64,000 nucleotides of DNA. Origin: Euryodendron excelsum (Eukaryota; Streptophyta; Magnoliopsida; Ericales; Pentaphylacaceae). A program made the translations under genes and the position numbers. This document shows positions 34,481-46,404 of this stretch, one piece after another; the first letter of the stretch is position 1, and each line of letters opens with the position of its first letter. The notes below the pieces were generated by a model. The model made no database searches. It saw only the letters and a list, made by a program, of their open reading frames with translations, and was not told the origin of the DNA. Location: the NCBI GenBank assembly GCA_033060915.1, contig CM065381.1:31009336-31073335 (forward strand). Reading direction: 5' to 3'.

Positions 34481-36180
34481 TTAATTCGAATTTGAGCATG
34501 AAAATAACAACCAAAATTTTCATATTTATATCATTGTCTCATTGCACTTCATGAATGATGTCTTCTTCTTTAGGAATTTCCCCTTCAAAATGTTTTACCC
34601 TAACTTGGAGGATGGGATAGCGCAAGCACCATTTTTAGTAGAAACAATCTCTGACTCCAAAAAAGGGGAGAAAGAAATAGGACGTAAAGAGATAAAAGAA
34701 ATACAAAAGGGTGAAAGATGAGAATCAATTACATATTTCATTAAAGTCTAAAGAGTGACCCCCAAAGGATGTCCTAGCAAAGCAGCAAGTAGCTAAACCC
34801 TCAAAATGAAGGGAAGCCATCATTTCATTCTCCCAAACAGAAAGCAATCCGTTGGTCAGCCCACTAGAGTCGTAGGTGATTTCCATTTAAAAGCCCAAAC
34901 CAAAAGCTACCCCCCACACTAGGGCAAGCATATGCAAGAAGTGAACTCGCGAACTAACATTTGCCATCATTTCAAGTGTTGTTGAATTTTTGAAAAAAAA
35001 AAAAAAAGGGGGGGAGCTTTATAGACTAAGTGGTTTTACTTGAAATGAAGAGAGGCCCTCAGTTCCTCTACCATACAGTTAAAAATATAACCCTTGCAAA
35101 GCCCACTTGAGCCGATTACATTCCTATCATTTAGCCAACCTAATGATCACTGCCCACACTGGATCTAGGCAAAACCATTAATGCGTGTTGATTTCCAAGA
35201 GCACATGTAGCGAATGATCATTTCCATGAGAATAAGCAGCGAACAAATGGTGATCTCCAAGAAAGCGCGCAATGAATGAATAGTGATTTTCAAGAAAGCG
35301 GGTAATAAATGAATGATAACTTTCAAGAGGATGCAGTATTGACAACATCTCTAGTAGCTGGCATAAGGGTGGATTTAAAAAACAAAAACAAAAATAAACA
35401 CAAAAAAAAAATGAAATGATGAATGATGATTTCCAAAAATAATGGCAATTCCCAAACACAATGATAACTTTCAAAAAGAAGGCATGGTCCTCCAAGGCGA
35501 CAACAGAAGGACAAAATAGAAGCGAGCCTCCCGACAAAGAGAAAAGTCCAAAAGAACCACAAGAGTAGGAGCCACTTGCCAAAGGTGATCATGGGTCATC
35601 AGGAGCCTAGCAAATATAATAGGTTTTGAGCCTTTATCCTTCCTTTCAAATACCTCATCACTTGGCCCACATTACGGTCCAAATTAAAGTCCTCTCAGAT
35701 CAAGAAAAATTGTTTTGTCTAAATAAGCTTGAACAAAAAAAATAGCAACATCTAAAAAGAATGGTACATACAGGGGCAAAATTCATTTCTTGCAGGCGGT
35801 GGTTTTAGTTCATACAACCCCCACTGAATTTAAAGATCTGGGCCTATGTATCCCTTTATTTCTTACAACCCTTGAACCTGACCTACATTACGGTCCCAAG
35901 TAGAGTCTTCTCTGATTGAGGAATGAAGCCACAAGTTGCTTTGCCAAAGAGCGATATCGGCTGTCACTCGAGGGGTCCACTTAGAGAATTTTCCCTTTTC
36001 AATAAAAGAGAGAGGGGGAAAAATGAGTCGATGGATCGAACCTCTGAAAGTGATGCGAATGCTATCACATCTTGGTAAGAAAAGGGCAGAACCCAAAAGG
36101 GGAATCCCAAGAAGAGGACAGAAGTTCAAAGACTGCCTAATCCTGAGATATAATAACTAAACATGAACCCTGGGGCAACC
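34480..36180 (+). other. Conserved non-coding block of element C
   Basis: Shortened version of the block in A. CCCACATTACGGTCCAAATT at about 35667 and CCTACATTACGGTCCCAAG at about 35881 are two of the repeated boxes. Poly-A of 14 bases at 34994. No coding support. Confidence 0.6.
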
Positions 36181-36194
36181 CCCGAGACATACAT

Positions 36195-36800
36195 CCATTT
36201 CTATCTATATATGTATTCATCAAAAAGTATGATATGCATTCAATTCCATTCTTGTGCATGCATTCATCAAAAAGTATGATATGTATTCAATTCCATTCAT
36301 GTATATGCATTCATCAAAAAGCATGACATGCATTCAAAATCCATCTCTATACATTCATCAAAAAGTATGACATGCTTCCAATTCCATACATGAATGTGCA
36401 TTCATCAAAAAGTATGACATACATTCAAAACCCATCTCTGTGCATTCATCAAAAAGTATGACATGCTTCCAATTTCATTCATGAATGTGCATTCATTAAA
36501 AAGTATGACATGCATTCAAAATCCATCTCTATGTATTCATCAAAAAATATGATATGCATTCATGTATGTGCATTCATCAAAAAGTATGACATGTGTTCAA
36601 AATCCATCTATATGCGTTTATTAAGAAGCATGACATGCATTCAATTCCATCCCTGTATAAGCATCCATAAAAAAACATGACATACGTTTAATTATATCCT
36701 CACGCATTCATAAAAAAGTATGACATGCACTCATTTCCTCATGTATCAACTTGTGCATTCATCCAAAAGTATGATATGCAACCTATGGTGGACTTATACA
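36195..36800 (+). repeat. About 46-bp tandem array in element C
   Basis: Units with CATCAAAAAGTATGACATGCATTCAA-type motifs recur at about 36221, 36267, 36315, 36358, 36405, 36451 and on, period 43-48. Related imperfect repeats are in A (24250-24520) and B (11140-11460). Confidence 0.8.
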
Positions 36801-36949
36801 GTATATACCAATCGATATGTCTAACAAAATACACTGACAAGTGTTCAGGTGATTACAAAAGAAAAGGTGTCCTAAAGCAAAAGTACAACATCCCGAAAGG
36901 TCTTTCAGCTAGAATCCAAGCAAAAGAAATGACGTACACCCTAGAAAAC

Positions 36950-37440
36950 CCGAACTGTCATCCGTAGACAACAAGAAACAGAGAATGGGGCACTGAACCA
37001 CCCTCGACCTCCCCAATCAACCATGAATAGCCTAATCCAACCTTTTTCAAAACCACAGAGAATAGGGCAATGACCCACCCTCGACCACCCCAATTAATGT
37101 CAGCCTGACCCGACCTCTTCAAATCATAAAAATTGGGGCAACGGCCTACCTTGCACCTCCCATTCAATTTTAAACCAGTTGATCCATTCAAGAAAAATTG
37201 ACCTATATATGTTCGACCTTCTAAATACCTCAAACCTTTCAAAAAGAGGCATCAATCCCTCCAAAACCAAATTCAAGGAATCACCTTATTCAGAATTCTA
37301 CCATGCCAGTTAAAGGCAAAATTCAATAATCAACATGTCAAAGGAACATTACTCTCCAAAAATCTCAATCCACAAAGTAGCAAATGCCATCTTTTCCAAC
37401 AGTCAAGACAAAAAACTACGAGCAAATCCCTTATATCAGC
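36950..37440 (+). repeat. Degenerate repeat stretch in element C
   Basis: About three copies of a unit with GAATGGGGCA...CCACCCTCGACCTCCCCA at 36978, 37052 and 37132. One unit of it is found in A (24715) and B (10925, inverted), just before the variable slot. From 37200 to 37440 I see nothing I can identify. Confidence 0.55.
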
Positions 37441-38445
37441 AAACATTGGGTTTCCGAGCTTCCTTCGAAAAAGCAAATTGGGTTTTAGAGCTTCCTTCAA
37501 AAAAGTAGATTGGGTTTCCGAGCTTCCTCCGAAAAAGCAGATTGGGTTTCGGAGTTTCCTTTAAAAAAGCAAATTTGGGTTTTAGAGCTTCCCTTGAAAA
37601 AGCAGATTGGATTTCAGAGCTTCTCCCGACAAAGCAGATTGGGTTTTCGAGCTTCCTCCAAAAAGTAGATTGGATTTCAGAGCTTCCCTCGAAAAAGTAG
37701 ATTGAGTTTCAGAGCTTCCTCTGAAAAAGCAAATTTGGGTTTTAGAGCTTCCTTCGGAAAAACAGATTTGGGTTTCAGAGCTTCCTTCAAGAAAGCATAT
37801 TAGGTTTCAAAGCTTCCTTCAAAAAAACATATTTGGGTTTCAGAGCTTCCCTCGAAAAAGCAGATTGGGTTTCAGAGCTTCCTTTGAAAAAGCAAATTTA
37901 GGTTTCAGAACTTCCCTAAAAAAAACAAATTGGGTTTTAGAGCTTCTTTAAAAAAAAGCAGATTGGGTTTCAAAGCTTTCTCCGAACAAGCAAATTTGGG
38001 TTCTAGAGCTTCCTCCGAAAAAACAAATTTGGGTTTCAGAGCTTCTCTCGAAAAAGAAGATTGGGTTTTAGAGCTTCCTCCAAAAAAGAAAATTTGGGTT
38101 TCAAAGGTTCCTTCGAAAAAAGCAGATTGGGTTTTAGAGCTTTCTCCAAAAAAGCAGATTGGATTTCAGAGTTTTCTCCGAAAAAGCAGATTTGGGTTTC
38201 AAAGATTCCTCCGAAAGAAGCAGGTTGGGTTTTAGAGCTTTCTTCAAAAAAGTAAATTAGGTTTCAGAGCTTCCTCCGAAAAAAGCAGATTGGGTTTTAG
38301 AGCTTTCTCCAAAAAAGCAGATTAGGTTTCAGAGCTTCCTCTGAAAAACCAGATTAGGTTTCAGAGTTTTCCTCGAAAAAGCAGGTTATGTTTTAAAGCT
38401 TCCTTTGGAAAAGCAAATTAGGTTTCTGAGCTTTCCCCTTTAAAA
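37440..38445 (+). repeat. 31-33-bp minisatellite in the slot of element C
   Basis: About 31 units of AAGCAGATTGGGTTTCAGAG followed by CTTCCTCCGAAA, period 31-33. The period is not a multiple of three and frames shift; no gene. It sits where A and F have the antisense gene. Confidence 0.9.
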
Positions 38446-38449
38446 GTAG

Positions 38450-38670
38450 ATATCAACCTTGAACCTCCCTAAAGGAGCAACATTCCGCCATCCAGAGCGT
38501 AAATTTAAGAAGAATTAATTTCCAAGACGTCAACCTTGAATATCCCCAGAGGAGCTGCATTCTGCCAAAAGGAGCGTCAGTTCAAGAAGAATCAGTGTCC
38601 AGATGTTAGCCCTAAAACTTCCCGGAGGAGTACCATTCCACCTGATAGAATGTCGGTTCGAGATACCTTA
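38450..38670 (+). repeat. About 72-bp repeats of element C, related to the 69-bp array of B
   Basis: Three units with CCTTGAA...CCCAGAGGAG...CATTCTGCC...GAGCGTCAGTTCAAG; the complement of the B unit shows the same order. Confidence 0.7.
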
Positions 38671-38761
38671 CTGTCTATAGTTTTTCAACTCTGGTCCTTC
38701 CGATTACCTCACGGTCAACATGGGATCCATCCTTTTTCATTTTCTATCTTCGACAAACAAA

Positions 38762-38781
38762 GACAGAAAATGAGGGGCAGC
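38762..38781 (+). other. Polypurine tract of element C
   Basis: GACAGAAAATGAGGGGCAGC abuts the LTR start TATAAGCACC at 38782. A decayed form of the adjacent hairpin is at about 38744-38762. Confidence 0.8.
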
Positions 38782-39387
38782 TATAAGCACCTTATTTTTG
38801 CTCGCTCGGCAATCTCTAGCCTGACCGAACTCCCTTTCAAAACTCCTTAAGCACATTCAAGCCCAAATTAACTTTCAAACCCCTATCCAATTAGTCAACC
38901 GCTTCTTTGGCCCATTGGGCCCAATAGAGGCCTAGTAACTAAACTTGCCCCTTGGGCCTCCAGGCACATCTTGAGAAAGTTCAAAATCCCTCAAGATGGT
39001 AAGTCCGCTCTTCCAAAATGTTACTAAGTGCTTAGCCATACTTCACACGCCATTCGGTCCAATTCCGATTCCATTCCGGCTAACTCCGATCAAAATGACC
39101 GTTTTGCCCCTAAACACCCTAACACCACACAAATCCCACCGAATAGTGAAAGACTCTCCCGGGATCATCCCTGAATGATCTAGCATGCTTAACATGACAC
39201 TCCAAACCATTCCTGACCACTTTCAACCAAACCTGGTCAAAATGACCATTTTGCCCCTAACAATCCAAACGCGCTCCGAAACAACACCGGTCCTAGGTTA
39301 TTGAATGGCGGACCTCGTCATGAACCCCTGTTTAACCTAAGGAAGACCTCACAACACCAAACACCCACGACTCGATAAAAGTTCCCT

Positions 39388-39830
39388 AGAGCGTCTCATA
39401 GACGCTCTGCCTAAATTACCTTTTCCCCCGATTCCATGGATTATAACGCACCGTCAAATGATTTGAGAAATGCGTAAACTAGGAAATTCCTAAAAGCTTG
39501 TTCACAGATCTTTCCATCGATACGGCTCGATCGGATAGATCGCTTCCCGAAGCCCTCCATCTTACAGCACGAAGACTACAACTTTCAGCGACCATTGGAG
39601 TGTCTCGTAGACACTCCACCAAGGTTGACTTTTTCTTCGATTGCATGATTGAAACACACCGTCAAACGACTTAAGAAATGCATAAATCTAGGAATTCGTG
39701 AAAGTATTTCCAGAGTACTTTCCATCGGTACGGTCCGATTGAAAAGATCGCTTCCCGAAGGCCTTGATCATGCGATATGAAAATAGCTACTTTTGAACAC
39801 CCACGGAGCGTATCACAGATGCTTCGCAAA
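39388..39830 (+). repeat. 208-209-bp tandem repeat with palindromes in U3 of LTR C
   Basis: Hairpins at 39388-39408 (AGAGCGTCT-CAT-AGACGCTCT), 39597-39617 (GGAGTGTCT-CGT-AGACACTCC) and a decayed one at 39805-39825. The intervening parts also repeat: CACCGTCAAAYGAYTTRAGAAATG, TTTCCATCGRTACGG and GATCGCTTCCCGAAG. Confidence 0.8.
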
Positions 39831-40076
39831 ATTTTTCTTTTATGCACGTTTCCTAAGACGATATCTCACACTTCCAAACACCATTCTGACTCTTCGAAAA
39901 CATTAAAGTTCACCGGAAGCCCTAGGAGAACATCCCGGGTGTGACCGATTCCCCCGAAACCTTCCCAGTTTGCTCAATTATTAAGACAAAGTTTAAACGT
40001 ACCTTCCCGGTGACGGAGCGTATGCTACATGCACCCAAATTTTGATCAACCGTCGAGATTTAACCAGTACACTGCG

Positions 40077-40196
40077 TGCCACGTGGCATTCTCCCAATGG
40101 AATAGTACCCACGCATGTAAGACATGTGCCTGTGTAAAATTTACACAGGTTCCATGTAATACATACGCCAGTGTCAAAAAATTTTGCCTATAAATA
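40077..40196 (+). promoter_or_regulatory. Core promoter of LTR C: G-box, palindrome, TATA box
   Basis: Perfect palindrome TGCCACGTGGCA (40077-40088) has a G-box with ACGTGGC, the core of ABA-responsive and light-responsive sites bound by bZIP factors. A perfect 10-bp inverted repeat CCTGTGTAAA-A-TTTACACAGG is at 40129-40149. TATAAATA follows at 40189-40196. Response to ABA, light or stress is inferred. Confidence 0.65.
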
Positions 40197-41430
40197 CCAG
40201 ACCCCCCTTGCATATTCAAGCACTAAAAATTGATGCGAACCCCTACTGAAATAGCTCCAAAACCTCGAATCTCCATACATATTCCACTCTTCCAACAATT
40301 AGGCTAGATTCCACCACCCTCAAACCTATACACTTCACTTACAAAGCCTAATACACCATCAAACACTCACTTCTAACCCTTCAAGCCTTCTTGAAGTCAT
40401 TCAAGTTCTAATCAAGACAGCCATTGAAGACTACAAGTATGTTGAAGGCAAAATGTGGTATCCCTTTTACACTTTTGTCTTTCTCCACTCTTCTCTTCTC
40501 CCTCCTAGCCTACTTAGGCTATTCTCTATTTTAATCCTCATCTTCAACCCCCATTTTCTTGCATGCTTGAGCCAAGAGGGCTCTTAGATCATGCCTAGAG
40601 GAAAGCAAGTGAGAGCCACCATGTAAGGGGACCTCTCACTAGCCTACTTGAAAATGGTATGGCCTAGGAGCCCCTTGTTTGTGTGGTGTAGCCTAAAAGC
40701 CTTGTATGTGATCATGACCCCTTGCATATTACTATTTTGATCATGTCTTGTGTGCTTGGTTTCATTTTCATGCTTATCACCATGTTCTACAATGCTTCCA
40801 TTACTCTTAGCTCCTTGTCATTTCCAAGCTCTATATTTCTTTCAAAAATTGTTCCCAAGAGTTGGCTCCTTGAAGTTTAGGATGAGACTTTAGAAATCAT
40901 ACCTTAGAATATCCCCCACTAACCCCCTAACTCTCATTTTGGCATCATGACATTTTAACTTGTATGAGGATTGTTTTCTAGCTCTCTAATTTCTAAGATT
41001 TCCATTCTTTTAAGTATAGTGGTTGGAATGGCCCATGGAATCCTCTCTTCAATGGCCTCCCTTTTGTTTGGCTATAGGAACCCTTTCTTGATCGAATGGT
41101 TTTCTTGGAAAATGGTTTTCAAAATCCTTTTCAAAGATGATTTTAAAAAATGCATTCACTCCATTTTTGTATTAAAAATGGTGCTTCAAAAAGTTTTCAT
41201 CATGTTGATTTTTGACCCCTTATACTCTTGTCAAAATAATGGTTGTAATGGCCATGAGAAAACCTTTCTTAGAATGGTCTCCAAACACCAACCATGTAAA
41301 CCATGTTCTTGGCTAGAGTCAAAATTTTCATGGAAATGATCCTCAAAAAGATTGCCTAACATGTTTTGTTTTTCAAGACTCTTCCCAAAAGTGCATCAAA
41401 CAACATTTCAAAATCATCTTTCAATTCAAC

Positions 41431-41690
41431 CCTAGGTTAACTCGACCCTAGTTGACCAACCCCAGGTTAACTTGACTATAGTTGTCCATCCCTAGGTTAA
41501 CATGACCCTAGTTGTCCAACCCTAGGTTAACTTGACCCTAGTTCACTCACCTTAGGTTAACTTAACCTTAGTTAGTTAACCCTAAGTCATCTTAACCTTA
41601 GGTTACCCCTACTCTAGTTAGTCAACCCTAGTCCAACTTAACTTTAGGTCATCCCTAACCATAGGCTAACCCAATCTAGGTTAGTATGCT
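41431..41690 (+). repeat. 30-bp array with CCTAGGTTAACTT core in LTR C
   Basis: CCTAGGTTAA boxes at 41431, 41461, 41491, 41521 and 41551: period exactly 30, decaying to 41690. A relative occurs inverted in E (about 47840-48065). Confidence 0.85.
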
Positions 41691-43032
41691 TCAAGGTTCC
41701 AACGCATGAACCATTTTTTAATGATCCTCCAATTTTAAACTATACTCATTACCCACGTTTTCCAAAACCTTCAACCCTCTTGAGATTTCAAAAACCAACT
41801 CCAAGATGTTTCCAAAAATATTTTCAAAATGTGACAAACTTAAGGCATCCCTAGCCCTTTTATAGTTAGGAACCCCAAAGAAAGGTGACATATTAAGAAC
41901 AACCTCTAAGGTTGTCCATATTAGGATTCCACCATTTCCAAAATTCACTTTAAAAAACTAATTCATCAAAACCTTCCAAAGTCATCCCTCCAAGGTTTTC
42001 GAAAACAAGACCTCATAAACACTTTCCAAATCTCTTGAGTCATTCCAAAGCATTTTTCAAAAAAACTCCCTTAAGTTGATCTAAAAACATTTTCAAAATA
42101 CTCCATCATCCAATTTCAAGTCAAAACTTCCAAGACCACAAAGAATCTTCAACTTCTAAGACCACAAAGTGTTTTCAACTTCCGAAGACCTCTAAGTGTC
42201 TTAAACTTTTCCGAAGACCTCAAAGTGTCTTAAACTTTTCCAAAGATCCCAAAGTGTCTTCAAACCTTCTAAAGGCCCTAATGTGCCTATTTTCTATCGG
42301 GCTCTTGCTCGAACTATGATTCACCTGATTCTCGCCAAATGAGATACGTAGGCAACCTAAAATGGTGTGGTCATAACTTCTATTTCAACTCCAGTCCATT
42401 TTCAAAAGTTCCTATCAAATTCAGGTTTCTATCTCAAACCTTTTAAAACTCCCATGCTTTCAAACTTCTTCCAAAACATGCATCATGCATCATTCATCCA
42501 AAAAGTGATGACTAAACCCTATTTCCAAAACTCTAAAAGTGGATACATAGTGCACAATGGAAACCAATTATTCTAGTGAGTGAATAAGAGGGTGATTGGA
42601 CATGTAGGTACCGAAAGGGTGGGGTAGGGTGATGATCTTAGGATATCTTCCCTACACGTAACTAACCCCTGGACCATAGATTTCTGTTTTCAATAGACCA
42701 AATGGAGTTATTTTTCAAAGAGGGCTTAAAACTTTCCAAAGGTTGCCAAACAACCTATCTTCTCCAAAACCATTTCTCAAGGGAGTTTTTCAAAACCTTT
42801 TTCAAAAACCACAAGTTTAATCTTCAGATTAATACTTAGTTTTAGGTGACCTAACTCACCTTAATCAAGTTAGGTGGCGAGTTCTATTTTTCTACGAAAC
42901 CCTTAATCAAACCAATCTTCAATTCAAACCTAGTCGCACTTATCCTTCTAGGAGGACAAGTTCTAGTGACAAAATTCTGTGCTTTTGTCTCCGAGCCGAA
43001 AGGACCTTGGACCCAAAAATCGAGGTGCGACA

Positions 43033-45691
43033 TTGGAAAAGAGTTTTTTGGAAAGTAAGTTTTTGAAAAGAATTTTTAGAAAGCAATTTGGGAAGGGAGA
43101 TTGGAGAGAGTTTTTAGGAAGTATATTGGAGAAGAGATTTTTAGAAAGTAGATTTGAAAAGAGATTTTGGAGAGGATTCATAAAGAGGTTTTGGAAAATA
43201 AGTTTGAAAAGCAATTTGGAAAATGATTTGAATGTGGAGTTCGCAAACATCTAAAAATATTCGACTTTCCTAAAACGATTCTAACCATAGAGGGATTAGA
43301 ACCATTCTAGGATTATGGCTTTGAAAACAACAAGGATTTGAAAATATGGACCATAATAGTCACTTTAAATATAACACTTCCCTAAAGCAATCCTAACCAT
43401 GGAATGGCTAGAATCACCTTAGGATTGTGGTTTTGAAAATAAGTTTTGAAGAAGAAGAATTTAACACAAGTTTTGAAAACGATTTTGACACAAGTTTTAA
43501 AAATGATTTTTGTTGCAAGTTTTGAAAACAAGTTTGAAAACAATTTTTGGAGAGATGCATGATCATGATATGCACAATGCAAGTTGGGGTCGTGAACATA
43601 CAAGATTAAAGGCTTTACCACATAACCAAGGGGGTCGAACCCACGTGGTCTCCATTCAGACTCAGAGAAAGCCCCCAACATGGTGACTTTCAATAGCCTA
43701 ATCCTACACATGAACCAGGGAGTCTCTTGTTTCAAGCATACAAGAAAATAGAGATCCTACCTTGAATCTTCTTTTATTCGCTTTGTTTTGCTTGTTTACT
43801 TTACTTCGGTCCTTATTTTGCTTTGCGTCAGTCTTCGAGAGCTTCGTTGGATCTTTGGGAGCTTCGGAATTTTAGCACTTCAAGTTGTTAATGGAGGTTT
43901 TGGAGGCTAGTATATGAGTATATATGAGTGTATGTGAGTGTATGGGGCTAGGGTTTGGTGTGTAGAGGCTAGGGTTTGGAAAACTTAAAGAGAACTAGGG
44001 TTTGGAAGGGATTCGCACTGTGTATATCGAAGAGGAGAGTTTTTGGACTGAATTTGCGAACCTTTTTCATGCTAGAAGAGGCTTTATATTTAAAGACAAA
44101 AGATTGACTTGGCACTTGTTGCAGTGGCGTTAGGCAAAATTTTCTTCTGGCGCCACTAGGAGTGCCACTAAGCCAAATTTTGGCTTGGCCCCATTACTAG
44201 TGGCGCTAGCCACTTAGGAAAGTTTTAAGGTCGGCAAGCAACATATCTTCAAAAGATTTGGGCGCTTGTACTAGTGACTACCATGCAATTTTTAGACTAG
44301 CTTCACTAGGAGTGACTCAAGAAGGTTTGGGAATGACTTAAAGGGCCAGGAATGGCCCGAAGGGCCAGAAAGGAACAGGAACCCTTAGAATAGTGTCTTG
44401 GGGGTAGTAAACTTAAAGAATGATGACAGGATGTGTTGGAAGGGTTGACCGAGTCATTTGGGCCAAAACGATCAATCGGGCAAGAAAGCTGTTGGGATGG
44501 ATTTGGAATGTCCCGAAAGAAAACTCAAGGCTTGGAAACATTACCTAGAATGTTTCAGGAGGTTATCGGTTTGATATCTAGAGCCGGTGTGGTTAAAAAA
44601 AGGCGATCGATCCACTAGGGGTAAAACAGTCATTTTGAACCGGATTTGCTGGAGCTGACTCGAAATGATCTAGAAGAATAATGGAAGGCCAGGGATACTA
44701 TCAAAAACATCCCCGGGAGGTTACCGGTTTGATACCTAAAGCCGGTGTGGTTCCCGGGGCGTTCGGATGCCTAGGGGCAAAATGGTCATTTTGACCGGAG
44801 AGTCTCAGAATTGGCTCGAAACCGACTGGAAGGCACTTAAACATGCTAGATCGTCCTTGGGACAATCCTGAAGGGGTGGACTTACCATTCTGAGGACTTA
44901 GGTACTTTCTCAAGAAAAGTTTCAGAAATGACCCTAGGGGCGATTTGGTCATTTTTCATCATAGTGGGCTAGTAGACACTGGTGTTGATCTGGGTTTTGA
45001 GTGTTTTTGTCACTCTTACGGCAGTCCTATGACACAGGGGTTTGTTGGCAATTCCCTATATCGACTGGTTTACGAGTATTTCCGCCACTTTGACGGTTGT
45101 GATGTTTACGAGTATTTCTGTTACTCAAACGGGTCGCGATCATTCCAGAGACTGCCTGATCTCGGGAAATTGCTAGGTGGACTTAGCGCTTGAGAAATTA
45201 ACTTTCTCAAAAAATGTGCCAAAACGGACATTTTTTCATTGGAGGGCTAGTAGACGCCAAAAGTGGACCGTTCTACCATCTCGCGGACTTAGGGTCTTGT
45301 CCTAGTCGATGGGTTTGAAGGAACTTACCGTTTTGAAAAAGGTCTCTTAGAAAACGTGCCGGACAGGATGGACTTACCACCTTAGGGAATCAACTATCTC
45401 GAAAGGCATGCTAAATTTAATTGGAACTAAAAGTGGACTTGAAATTGGATTTGAAATTAAAATGGGGACTTGCTGTCTTCAAAAAGACATGCCCACTAGA
45501 ATTGGACCGAACAATGGCCTAAGTGCACTTTGGTCATTTTGCCTCTATTTGGGCCCAATGGCCATGCAAAGCAATCAATTGACTGGATTATGTTTGAAAA
45601 ACTTATTTAAATCGGAATATGTCCATTTTGACTTGAACTCAAATCTGGACGAACCGAGTACTGCCGAGCAGGCAAAAATGGGGTGCTTACA
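43033..45691 (-). repeat. Element D: partial 5' LTR (minus strand), cut by C
   Basis: Minus-strand LTR beginning TGTAAGCACCCC at 45691 and read leftward to the C insertion at 43033. No PPT follows on the right, so this is the outer edge of a 5' LTR whose body lay to the left. TATA-like TAAATATAAA at about 44083-44092, GGCGCC cluster 44125-44215, donor-like CAAGGTAGGAT at 43754-43764, telo-boxes near 43965. Confidence 0.75.
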
Positions 45692-46404
45692 CAAACCTCC
45701 ACCACCACTTGGCTATTAGTGCTCTATTCAAGGTTGAAATGGGAACAACCCCTAACCTTCTTTTGCTCATGCTTCTGCACACTCTATCCCAACACACACA
45801 ATACACTTTTTTCCCTTCCTCATCACCCTAAAGGAATCTTCTTTGTATCCTTTTAATTTTATTACACACCTCTTCAGGAGCATTATACAATGGCAGGTAA
45901 TAAATAGGCATGTGTGCCAAAGCAGATTTGAGAAGTGTAAGTCTGCCCCCCTATTGATAGGTATGTTTTCTTCCAGTTGGCTAATCTTCCTTCAAACTTG
46001 TCAATCAAAGGATCCAAAACTTTTACACTCCTTGGATTTACTCATATAGAAAGTGTTAGACACTTCATAGGAAGTTTATGAATTCTGCATCTAAATATCT
46101 CTGCTGATTCATTAATAAATGATTATCCACCCCCATACCAGTAACTGCACGTTTTTGAAAATTTATTCTCAACCCTGACAGTAACTCAAAGCATCTCAAT
46201 ATTCTCCTTAGGTTCCTTAGCTCTTCCATGTCTACTTTACCAAGTAGAATTGTGTCATCAACAAATTGTACATAGGATAACACAGTCCCATTTAACCCTA
46301 AACTTGTGCCTTTTATGATCTTCAAATCAATAGCCCTTCCTAATAGTTCATTTAAAGCTTCTGCCACAATGTTAAATAGAAAAGAAGATAGTGGATCTCC
46401 TTGT
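45692..46404 (-). pseudogene. LINE (L1-type) reverse transcriptase fragment
   Basis: Oldest layer of the window. On the minus strand: RT motif QGDPLSSFLFN (about 46400-46370), catalytic box YVQFVDD (about 46275), GLRINFQKR, then after small frameshifts the downstream parts with KFEGRLANWKK, an APEEVCNKIKRIQRRF stretch and KWWWRF next to D. This order is that of plant L1 RT palm-to-thumb and the region before RNase H. Both ends are cut by LTR elements, and it is broken by stops and shifts. YVQFVDD in place of the common FADD form is within the range of the family. Confidence 0.85.

Larger units (their letters stand above)
32744..43032 (+). mobile_element. Element C: non-autonomous LTR retrotransposon, right part
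   Basis: Continues from 1-81 after the A insertion. Leader 32744-33670, second leader copy 33837-34250, conserved block, several minisatellites, PPT 38762-38781, 3' LTR 38782-43032. No gag, pol or PMD seen. Its LTR belongs to a different subfamily from A, B and F, although the internal region is of the same type. It is inserted in the LTR of D; the base after it begins TTGGA, the probable right half of its target duplication. Confidence 0.8.
38782..43032 (+). repeat. 3' LTR of element C (distinct subfamily)
   Basis: 4,251 bp from TATAAGCACC to GAGGTGCGACA. It has two GACCRTTTTGCCCCTAA boxes near 39097 and 39240, a 208-209-bp tandem repeat at 39388-39830, a G-box and a 21-nt palindrome before TATAAATA at 40189-40196, a 30-bp array at 41431-41690, the conserved module near 42295-42370 and the usual U5 end. 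No telo-box cluster is seen. Confidence 0.82.

Noticed and set aside
35178..35592. Two overlapping minus-strand frames with hydrophobic stretches as a membrane protein
   Set aside because: Inside the conserved block of C; the homologous places in A, B and F show no corresponding frame.
38536..38850. A 104-codon frame across the PPT and LTR start of C
   Set aside because: Spans repeat, PPT and LTR border; no similarity to the same position in A or B.
46065..46367. A host gene with a reverse-transcriptase-like product
   Set aside because: The frame is the palm of a LINE RT, with frameshifted continuation to the left and truncation on both sides by LTR elements.
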